Shown here: positions 1-4,594 of the stretch, in pieces
How positions within the stretch are numbered: the first letter of the stretch is position 1
Layout of the letters: every line of letters begins with the position of its first letter
Assembly: GCA_016181215.1 (NCBI GenBank)
Contig: JACOZS010000073.1
Coordinates: forward strand, 1 to 8,843
Length of the DNA stretch: 8,843 nt
DNA from: Candidatus Woesearchaeota archaeon
Lineage (GTDB): Archaea; Nanobdellota; Nanobdellia; SCGC-AAA011-G17; JACOZS01
Direction of reading: 5' to 3'
Program-made: the position numbers and the translations under genes
The notes under the pieces: model-generated
Databases searched by the model: none
What the model saw: the letters and a program-made list of their open reading frames with translations, nothing else
Told to the model about the DNA's origin: nothing

Positions 1-561
1 GGACACAAAATGTTCGGGCCTACTGGAATCGGGGTTTTGTACGGCAAAAGAGAATTGTTGGAGAAAATGGAACCTGTTTACGGCGGCGGAGACATGATAA
101 AAGAGGTTTATTACACGCACTCAACCTGGAACGATGTTCCTCACAAGTTTGAAGCAGGAACTCCGCATATTGCAGGATCTATCGGACTTGGAGCTGCTGT
201 TGATTATATAAATAAAATAGGAATTAAGAATATATTTGAACATAATCAAAGATTAACAAATTATGCTTTACAAAGATTATCTAAAGTAAAAGGAATTAAA
301 ATATATGGGTCTTTGAATCCAAAGTTTAGAAACGGAGTTATTAGTTTTAATTTAGGGGATATGCACAGCCATGATGTTTCAACTGTATTAGATGAAGAAG
401 GAATAGCTGTAAGAAGCGGACATGCGTGTGCAATGCCTTTGCATAATAAACTAGGGGTGGATTCGAGTGTTAGAGTCAGTTTTCATGTCTATAACTCATT
501 CTATGATGTGGATGCTTTGATATTTGCTCTTGACAAAGCCAGGAGAGTGTTTAGATTATGA
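1..561 (+). CDS. sufS: SufS-type cysteine desulfurase, 3' part (5' end cut by window edge)
   Basis: PLP enzyme that takes sulfur from cysteine as an enzyme-bound persulfide and passes it to the scaffold encoded next. The open frame enters from the left edge: the first codons read GHKMFGPTGIGVLYGK, the class II desulfurase segment in which the Lys after His (codon 3 of the window) binds PLP. The catalytic Cys is in RSGHACAMPLHNKLG (nt 427-429), where SufS proteins have RTGHHCAQPL. About 187 codons are present, so somewhat over half of a ~400-residue protein is missing; the first ATG in the window (nt 10) is an internal Met. The end fits the family (VRVSFHVYNSFYDVD, then a short helix). Its TGA overlaps the next ATG by 4 bp, so the two genes are translationally coupled. 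Base composition drops sharply near nt 190 (see findings). Family assignment is secure; SufS rather than another class II desulfurase follows from the neighbour. Confidence 0.95.
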   Translation, partial: GHKMFGPTGIGVLYGKRELLEKMEPVYGGGDMIKEVYYTHSTWNDVPHKFEAGTPHIAGSIGLGAAVDYINKIGIKNIFEHNQRLTNYALQRLSKVKGIKIYGSLNPKFRNGVISFNLGDMHSHDVSTVLDEEGIAVRSGHACAMPLHNKLGVDSSVRVSFHVYNSFYDVDALIFALDKARRVFRL

Positions 562-962
562 CAGCAGAAGACATGTACTCTGAAATGATACTGGATCTTT
601 ATAGAAATCCTAGGAACAAAGGAAGTTTGGAGAATGCCAAGATTAAAGCAAGAGATGTAAATCCTAGCTGTGGAGATATTATAGAGATTAATGTTAATGT
701 GAATGGAGAGAGTATCAAGGAGATCAGATTTAGCGGAAAAGGATGCGCGATTTCACAAGCAAGCACAGAATTATTATTAGAAAGCGTTAAAGGCAAGAAT
801 TTAGTTGAGGTTAAGAATATAAATAAAGAGCAGGTTTTGGAGATGTTAGGGATTCCTGTCAGTGCGTTTAGGTTAAAATGCGCTTTATTGGGATTAAAGG
901 TTTTGAAGTTAGGAGTGTATAACTATTTAGGGGAGAAAATGGAGGAAGAATATGGTAACTAA
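558..962 (+). CDS. sufU: SufU/IscU-like sulfur-acceptor / Fe-S scaffold protein
   Basis: Cytosolic acceptor of persulfide sulfur from SufS, for Fe-S cluster assembly. The 134 residues carry the family ligands Cys38 and Asp40 in NPSCGDIIEI, Cys63 in GKGCAISQAST, and Cys108 in RLKCALLGLK. The residue before the third Cys is Lys, as in SufU (IscU has His). However the Cys63-Cys108 interval is 45 residues, as in IscU, so the roughly 20-residue insertion typical of Bacillus SufU is absent. It starts at the ATG overlapping the sufS stop (ATGA), with a weak purine-rich AGGAGAG about 10 nt upstream. Its last seven codons contain GGAGGAAG and an out-of-frame ATG that match the start region of the DUF59 gene 688 bp further on; the two genes probably once overlapped here. 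Whether it holds a cluster or only relays sulfur cannot be read from sequence. Confidence 0.9.
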   Translation: MTAEDMYSEMILDLYRNPRNKGSLENAKIKARDVNPSCGDIIEINVNVNGESIKEIRFSGKGCAISQASTELLLESVKGKNLVEVKNINKEQVLEMLGIPVSAFRLKCALLGLKVLKLGVYNYLGEKMEEEYGN

Positions 963-965
963 AGA
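941..965 (+). repeat. 25-bp direct repeat, left copy
   Basis: Identical over 25 of 25 bases to 1629-1653 (begins GGAGGAAGAATATGG, ends ACTAAAGA); the flanking bases differ on both sides. The copy covers the 3' end and stop of sufU. In another frame it reads M-V-T-K-D-N-K-stop from the ATG at 952, matching the first five residues of the DUF59 protein (MVTKD) before terminating at 973-975. Confidence 0.9.
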
Positions 966-980
966 TAATAAATAGATAAA

Positions 981-988
981 TTTATATA
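981..988 (+). promoter_or_regulatory. TATA box of the toxin-antitoxin module
   Basis: TTTATATA centred 27.5 bp upstream of the ATG at 1012, the spacing seen for the other promoters of this window. The stretch continues as an AT-only run with repeated TATACT motifs. The spacing predicts a leaderless transcript starting at or next to the ATG, so the module has its own promoter inside the suf operon. Confidence 0.75.
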
Positions 989-1011
989 CTTATATATACT
1001 TTTATACACTA

Positions 1012-1269
1012 ATGACTGAAATAAGGATTAATGTAGCTTTTAAGAATATTCATCCAACAGATAGCGAGAAAAGAGCAGAGCACGTATTTGATAGGATGCG
1101 TTTACGAGGAATAACGAAGGAAAACATTAAGGAAGCTGTCCAAAAAGGAGCTAAAAGAATTAGAAATGACAAATCAATCATTGCTGATTATAGATGGTTT
1201 CAAGTGATTTACAGAGAATTCAGATTAGGAGGAATCAGAAAAATATATCCAATCACTGTTATAGATTGA
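1012..1269 (+). CDS. DUF4258-like toxin candidate (BECR-fold RNase-like)
   Basis: A small protein of 85 residues with the DUF4258 pattern: His24 and Arg28/Arg32 in EHVFDRMRLRGI, a helix ITKENIKEAVQKG, then beta strands ending in IRKIYPITVID. DUF4258 proteins are commonly paired with a YgiT/MqsA-type zinc-finger partner and are thought to be RNase toxins related to RelE/MqsR folds; the nuclease role here is inferred from that pairing. The partner lies 12 bp downstream, giving toxin-first order as in mqsRA. It starts at an ATG placed 27 bp after a TATA box, so it is probably translated from a leaderless message. The module sits between sufU and the DUF59 gene and is bounded by a 25-bp direct repeat, suggesting it arrived as a unit. 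Its activity and target are unknown. Confidence 0.75.
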   Translation: MTEIRINVAFKNIHPTDSEKRAEHVFDRMRLRGITKENIKEAVQKGAKRIRNDKSIIADYRWFQVIYREFRLGGIRKIYPITVID

Positions 1270-1281
1270 GGATGCATTAAC

Positions 1282-1620
1282 ATGGAAAAAATAAGATATC
1301 CCTGTCCCTGTGGCGGGAAGATAAAATGGAAAAAAGATAAACTAATCATAGAAGGAATAGATTGTGGTGTCTTAGATGTTGAGTATTGTTCGAAATGTGG
1401 AGAGGAATATCTTCCAGAACAGACTATGGAACTAGTTGAGACTAAATTGAAGGAGAAAGGGTTGTGGGGCATCCAACGAAAAGAGGTTAATCTGTGGAAA
1501 TCAGGAAATTCTGTTTTGTTAAGAATACCAAAAGATATTGCAGATAAATTGAAGTTAAAACCCGATGAAAAAGTAACTATTTATGCAGAAGGGAAAAATA
1601 AATTAATTATAGGTTTATGA
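1282..1620 (+). CDS. MqsA/YgiT-type zinc-ribbon plus AbrB/MazE-domain antitoxin
   Basis: Two-domain antitoxin candidate of 112 residues. Residues 5-46 form a zinc ribbon with Cys8/Cys10 (YPCPCGGK) and Cys36/Cys39 (YCSKCGEEYLPEQ), the YgiT-type finger that binds the toxin; the first pair is CxC rather than the usual CxxC, so Cys28 might take part in metal binding. Residues 67-112 are a swapped-hairpin AbrB/SpoVT DNA-binding domain (VNLWKSGNSVLLRIPKDIAD), replacing the helix-turn-helix of Escherichia coli MqsA. It probably neutralises the product of the preceding gene and represses their promoter. A GAGG at 1268-1271, overlapping the upstream stop, lies 10 nt before the ATG and may serve as its ribosome binding site. 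The stop is followed after 8 bp by the right copy of the direct repeat. The family is clear; the operator is not identified. Confidence 0.85.
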   Translation: MEKIRYPCPCGGKIKWKKDKLIIEGIDCGVLDVEYCSKCGEEYLPEQTMELVETKLKEKGLWGIQRKEVNLWKSGNSVLLRIPKDIADKLKLKPDEKVTIYAEGKNKLIIGL

Positions 1621-1628
1621 TTCTGCCC

Positions 1629-1633
1629 GGAGG
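1629..1633 (+). promoter_or_regulatory. Ribosome binding site of the DUF59 gene
   Basis: GGAGG six bases upstream of the ATG at 1640, a good Shine-Dalgarno. It supports this start and implies the gene is translated as an internal cistron and not from a leaderless end. Confidence 0.7.
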
Positions 1634-1653
1634 AAGAATATGGTAACTAAAGA
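1629..1653 (+). repeat. 25-bp direct repeat, right copy
   Basis: Exact copy of 941-965. It contains the ribosome binding site and the first four to five codons of the DUF59 gene. In the frame of sufU it would read EEEYGN-stop, which is exactly the sufU C-terminus, although no sufU sequence precedes it. Confidence 0.9.
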
Positions 1654-1930
1654 CGATGTTACAAAAGCCTTGAAACAAGTGATAGATCCTGAAATTAGAA
1701 TAGATGTATGGACCTTGGGTTTGGTTTATGATACTAGCATATTGGGCAATAATGTGAAAATTTTAATGACATTAACCAGTCCGATGTGTCCTTATGGGCC
1801 GCAGCTTATTGAGGATGTTAAGACCAATATTAAAAATATAGCAAAGGCAAAAGAAGTTTTAGTTGAGATAACTTTTAATCCTCCTTGGAAGCCTTCTGAA
1901 GATGTTAAGATGATGCTAGGGATACAATAG
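1640..1930 (+). CDS. DUF59/MIP18-family Fe-S assembly factor (SufT-like)
   Basis: The 96 residues cover a complete DUF59 domain: DVTKALKQVIDPEIRIDVWT, then LGLVYD, the core MTLTSPMCPYGP with the conserved reactive Cys50, and the C-terminal ITFNPPWKPSEDVK. Members include SufT, PaaD and eukaryotic MIP18/CIA2, which help mature Fe-S proteins or deliver clusters. Location after sufS and sufU supports a SufT-like role. The ATG at 1640 has a GGAGG six bases upstream. The start region lies in the 25-bp repeat that also ends sufU, so before the toxin-antitoxin module arrived its ATG very likely overlapped the sufU stop by 11 bp. It now depends on transcription through the module or from the module's promoter. 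The family is certain; which clients it serves is not visible. Confidence 0.92.
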   Translation: MVTKDDVTKALKQVIDPEIRIDVWTLGLVYDTSILGNNVKILMTLTSPMCPYGPQLIEDVKTNIKNIAKAKEVLVEITFNPPWKPSEDVKMMLGIQ

Positions 1931-1931
1931 A

Positions 1932-1939
1932 TTTAAATA
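1932..1939 (+). promoter_or_regulatory. TATA-like element of the membrane protein gene
   Basis: TTTAAATA centred 26.5 bp before the ATG at 1962, directly after the DUF59 stop. A T-rich run (1949-1960) between it and the ATG could also end the upstream transcript, since archaeal termination needs mainly a T tract. Confidence 0.6.
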
Positions 1940-1961
1940 TATTATAGGTTTTATATTTTTT

Positions 1962-2642
1962 ATGTATGAATACTTAATTTTGACTTTAATGATTCTTGTA
2001 GTTTGGTTCTTAATTTATGTAATCAAAAAAGAGGAGAGAAGGGAAATAATGTTAATGAGTTTGTATACTGCTCCATTTGGATTAACTGAATTTATTTTTG
2101 TTCCTGCATATTGGAATCCGCATACTTTATTTAATTTCGCTTCCAGATTTGGTTTTGATATAGAAAGCATTTTTTATTGTTTTGCTATTGGCGGAATAGG
2201 TTCAGTCATATATGAAAGTTTTTTTAAAGTCAAACACTATAAATTTAGTATAAATAAGAGAGATTCTAAATTCCATTTACTTACCCTATTATCAGCGCCT
2301 GTAATCTTTTTATTTTTGTATTTTAATACAACGATTAACCAAATTTATTCTGCTTCTATTGCAATGTTCTTTGGGGCAATAGCAGCTTTATGGTGTAGGC
2401 CAGACTTAAGTAAAAAAGTTTTCATAGGAGGCACACTTTTTTCATTATTTTATTTCATAATTTTTTATATAATTACTCTAATTTTTCCTGATTTTGTTGC
2501 CCACTCCTGGAATTTTCAGAGTCTTTCTAACGTGTTAATTGCCGGGATACCAGTAGAGGAATTAATGTTTTCTTTTACTTTTGGGATGTTGTGGTCGAGT
2601 TATTATGAGCGCATCAAAGGATATAAATTGATCAGGCAATAA
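1962..2642 (+). CDS. Polytopic membrane protein, possibly lycopene-cyclase-domain-like
   Basis: This 226-residue protein is strongly hydrophobic. I count about six to seven membrane segments: near residues 4-21, 30-48, 66-87, 107-122, 127-144, 152-175 and 190-215. It contains two related halves: PAYWNP followed by FDIESIFYCFAIGGIGSVIYE (about 48-85), and FVAHSWN followed by IPVEELMFSFTFGMLWSSYYE (about 178-216). The W-N and P-x-E-E motifs with internal duplication resemble the CrtYc/CrtYd lycopene cyclase domain of archaea and Gram-positive bacteria, but similarity is weak and no carotenoid gene is nearby. It could be another intramembrane enzyme or an orphan family of the same fold. A TATA-like element 26 bp upstream suggests a leaderless, separate transcript. 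Assignment as a membrane protein is firm; the enzyme family is a hypothesis. Confidence 0.85.
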   Translation: MYEYLILTLMILVVWFLIYVIKKEERREIMLMSLYTAPFGLTEFIFVPAYWNPHTLFNFASRFGFDIESIFYCFAIGGIGSVIYESFFKVKHYKFSINKRDSKFHLLTLLSAPVIFLFLYFNTTINQIYSASIAMFFGAIAALWCRPDLSKKVFIGGTLFSLFYFIIFYIITLIFPDFVAHSWNFQSLSNVLIAGIPVEELMFSFTFGMLWSSYYERIKGYKLIRQ

Positions 2643-2643
2643 C

Positions 2644-2651
2644 TTTATATA
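2644..2651 (+). promoter_or_regulatory. TATA box of the flavin reductase-like gene
   Basis: TTTATATA starts 2 bp after the stop of the membrane protein gene and is centred 27.5 bp before the ATG at 2675, so a separate leaderless transcript is expected. Confidence 0.7.
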
Positions 2652-2674
2652 GGTTTATTTAGTTTTTACATTTT

Positions 2675-3241
2675 ATGGACCTGCCGTGGGGATCAGAAGG
2701 AAGCAGAAAATTTGTTACTAATGTAGGTTTAATTACTTCTAACGGGTCTGTTGGTGATAATATTATGAGTGCGGAATGGACGCATCATGTTTCTTATAGG
2801 CCGGGGTTGATAGCGGTCTGTATTAGTAACAGCAATGATGCAAGTCTTGTTAATATTAAGGAGAGTAAAGAATTTGGCGTGAATCTTGCCGGAGTGGATC
2901 AGAAGATTATTTCTAGCACATCTGGCCAGAATTCTGGAAGCGAGGTTGATAAAATCAAGGTTCTTAAAGAATTAGGATTTGAGTTTTATAAGGCTAAGAA
3001 TATCAATGTTCTAATGGTTAAGGGTGTAGTTTTGAATGTAGAATGCAAACTAATCAAGACAATTGAACTGGGGAGCCATACAATGCTTGTTGGGGAAGTA
3101 GTTGATTTAAAAGTTAATAATGAAAAGGAACCCTTGATTTATCATGGTGGATCTTACTATAAATTAGGCGATAAATTGGATAAGCCAAAGCAAGAGGATT
3201 TAGATAATATTAATAAATTAATTGAGAAATACAAGAAGTAA
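2675..3241 (+). CDS. Flavin reductase-like (FMN-binding split-barrel) protein
   Basis: The 188 residues match the flavin-reductase-like split barrel. The N-terminal strands are FVTNVGLITSNG, then DNIMSAEWTHHVSYRPGLIA (the substrate/flavin loop with the usual SxxP-like turn), VCISNSNDASLVNIKESKEF and GVNLAG. The second half has an alternate strand pattern ending LIYHGGSYYKLGD, the typical C-terminal signature in which the product strand reads plhHggg.Y. Such proteins bind FMN and either reduce free flavin with NAD(P)H or use bound flavin for an unknown redox step. No monooxygenase partner is encoded nearby, so the substrate is open. It ends 3 bp before the stop of the opposite-strand gene; TTTTT at 3242-3246 may help end this transcript. 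The last 20 residues are a charged helical tail. Family call is confident; function is generic. Confidence 0.88.
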   Translation: MDLPWGSEGSRKFVTNVGLITSNGSVGDNIMSAEWTHHVSYRPGLIAVCISNSNDASLVNIKESKEFGVNLAGVDQKIISSTSGQNSGSEVDKIKVLKELGFEFYKAKNINVLMVKGVVLNVECKLIKTIELGSHTMLVGEVVDLKVNNEKEPLIYHGGSYYKLGDKLDKPKQEDLDNINKLIEKYKK

Positions 3242-3244
3242 TTT

Positions 3245-3583
3245 TTAGCGGACATGAATGTTCACTCTGCTTGGTCCGCCGATTCTATCAGTTCTATCAC
3301 ATACAGCACCTTTTTCTTTCAGCAAGCCATAACCCCTTCTTGAAACAGAGACAACATACCTTGTTATACTTTCGAAGCAGGCTTTTTCTGGATAAGATTT
3401 AGCTTCCACAAATAAATTACTTTTCATTTCTCCCAGCAAAAGTTCAATTCTTCTACTGCGATTACCATTTGGCAATTCTCTTATAACCCCTTCTCCTCTA
3501 AGAGTTTCTCTTTCTAATCTAGATAACTCTTCGTTTGTCAGATCAATATCAATTTCAGATCCTATACTAATGCTTACCCTCAT
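3245..3583 (-). CDS. Arg-rich hypothetical protein
   Basis: I do not recognise this 112-residue protein. It begins with a short strand and acidic segment (VSISIGSEIDIDLTNEEL), followed by a charged helix (SRLERETLRG), and holds about 15 arginines, giving a basic C-terminal half (VSVSRRGYGLLKEKG, CDRTDRIGGPSRVNIHVR). There are two cysteines, too few for a zinc ribbon, and no signal peptide or membrane segment. The basic character would suit nucleic-acid binding, but that is only a guess. It is probably a real gene: the start has a TATA box 26.5 bp upstream, in a 19-bp block identical to the promoter of the membrane PIN gene, and its coordinates fit tightly between convergent and divergent neighbours. 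It ends 3 bp from the flavin reductase-like gene in a tail-to-tail arrangement. Confidence 0.65.
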   Translation of the reverse strand: MRVSISIGSEIDIDLTNEELSRLERETLRGEGVIRELPNGNRSRRIELLLGEMKSNLFVEAKSYPEKACFESITRYVVSVSRRGYGLLKEKGAVCDRTDRIGGPSRVNIHVR

Positions 3584-3596
3584 TAAGATTAAATAA

Positions 3597-3615
3597 ATAT
3601 CAAACTTTATAAATC
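3597..3615 (-). promoter_or_regulatory. Promoter block of the Arg-rich gene, identical to 5451-5469
   Basis: On the minus strand it reads GATTTATAAAGTTTGATAT, with TTTATAAA at 3606-3613 centred 26.5 bp upstream of the ATG. The same 19 bases occur at 5451-5469, again 14 bp from a minus-strand ATG. Confidence 0.75.
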
Positions 3616-3660
3616 AATATGTGAAAAAACAGCAACTAATTAGTGATAAAAAACGAAAGA

Positions 3661-3698
3661 TTTATAAATCAGTCTAAAAAATACAAACTATTAAATAT
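3661..3698 (+). promoter_or_regulatory. Two candidate TATA elements for the RtcB-like gene
   Basis: TTTATAAA at 3661-3668 is the stronger box, but it is 55 bp from the ATG at 3720 and 34 bp from the TTG at 3699. TTAAATAT at 3691-3698 is centred 25.5 bp from the ATG at 3720, matching the leaderless spacing of the other genes. The 3584-3719 spacer holds nothing else that I can identify. Confidence 0.5.
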
Positions 3699-3719
3699 TT
3701 GGAGATCTTTATAAGAAAT

Positions 3720-4583
3720 ATGACGGTTCCAGCAATTATACGGGATTATGAACTAGTGAATTTATCAGAGGAAGACCCTGATATTAAGATAGATGAGACA
3801 GGATTAAAAAAATTAATTATACTTCCTAATTATCGTCCTAATGATGAAAGAGGAGTTTTACCGAATGGTGTAGTGGCTGTTTATTCTAGCGACTCAGTTC
3901 CTAATCCAAGAATGCTTGGTAATGCTGTGGGTTGTGGGATTGCAATGGTTAAGTTTGAGAGTCCAGCTAATTTTTCAGAGGATACTGTTGATAGAATTAG
4001 AAGAAAATTGAAAGCTTCTGAGTCTAGGGCCTGCTTGTATGGAGAAACAGACTTCATAGCATTTTATAATATTTCTACTCTTATACCCCAATTTGAACAA
4101 GGTGGTTTGGTAGCAATAATACACAGTGGATGCAATCCAGTATCTAAAGTTCTATCTGAAGAAGGCATACTATCTCGGGATTCAATAAAAGCGTGGGAGA
4201 GAGATGTTAACTATGGCAAAGAGGAGAGATCCTTTTTGACTGGGGTTTTATGCGGTATTTCTGAAGGCGCTGTAACCGGATTTATTGATTCTGCCCACAC
4301 ATCAATAGAGAGAGTCAACTCTCAAATAGTTTATAGAAAAGGGGCATTTAATGTAGATTATTTGGATTATTCCGTTATATGCAATCCTGCCGATAAATCT
4401 GTTTTATTGATTAGGGTACGGGATTCTATTACTGAAATAGGGAATTCATTGCCTTTTATAGATCAAGGAGATAGCGAGATGACTGGCGGATTTATTTCTG
4501 AAGTAGCAGGATTCAGAAGATATTTCGATGTTGTTGGAAAATTGAAAAATTTAGCGACGATCTCTAGCGACGATCTTAAATGA
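3720..4583 (+). CDS. Divergent short RtcB-like protein, probably altered active site
   Basis: RtcB ligases join RNA 2',3'-cyclic phosphate or 3'-phosphate ends to 5'-OH ends using Mn2+ and GTP. This protein of 287 residues shows recognisable RtcB blocks in order: GVLPNGVVAVYSS, GNAVGCGIAMVKF (Cys72 at the metal-binding Cys), VAIIHSGCNPVSKVL (His135), DSAHTSIERVNS (His193) and IVYRKGAF (the VxRKGA motif). It is much shorter than the ~480-residue archaeal enzyme. The Asp of DxxCG is Ala; the His of the GxGNHF block appears to be Asp in GETDFIAFY; and the C-terminal HGAGR block with the guanylylated His is not evident. It may therefore be inactive, or bind RNA ends without ligating. I chose the ATG at 3720 because of its TATA spacing; a TTG at 3699 would add seven residues. 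A 13-bp tandem duplication forms its last codons. Confidence 0.7.
   Translation: MTVPAIIRDYELVNLSEEDPDIKIDETGLKKLIILPNYRPNDERGVLPNGVVAVYSSDSVPNPRMLGNAVGCGIAMVKFESPANFSEDTVDRIRRKLKASESRACLYGETDFIAFYNISTLIPQFEQGGLVAIIHSGCNPVSKVLSEEGILSRDSIKAWERDVNYGKEERSFLTGVLCGISEGAVTGFIDSAHTSIERVNSQIVYRKGAFNVDYLDYSVICNPADKSVLLIRVRDSITEIGNSLPFIDQGDSEMTGGFISEVAGFRRYFDVVGKLKNLATISSDDLK
4552..4577 (+). repeat. 13-bp tandem duplication at the end of the RtcB-like gene
   Basis: TAGCGACGATCT occurs at 4552-4563 and again at 4565-4576, so the unit is 13 bp present twice (last base differing). Being a non-multiple of three, it shifts frame just before the stop. Confidence 0.85.
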
Positions 4584-4594
4584 ACAGATTAAAC

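Noticed and set aside
599..796. Minus-strand frames opposite sufU (599-796) and across the toxin-antitoxin genes (1209-1472)
   Set aside because: Antisense shadows of recognised genes with no promoter or motif.
981..1010. Repeated TATACT motifs as a tandem repeat array
   Set aside because: Three imperfect, AT-only units in a promoter; this is expected in AT-rich DNA and is better explained as TATA sequence.
966..1628. Toxin-antitoxin segment as a classical insertion sequence or MITE
   Set aside because: There is no transposase and no terminal inverted repeat visible just inside the direct repeats, so I report only the duplication and the gene pair.
3584..3719. Possible small RNA in the largest spacer
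   Set aside because: Only promoter-like AT-rich sequence is seen, with no stable stem and no terminator.
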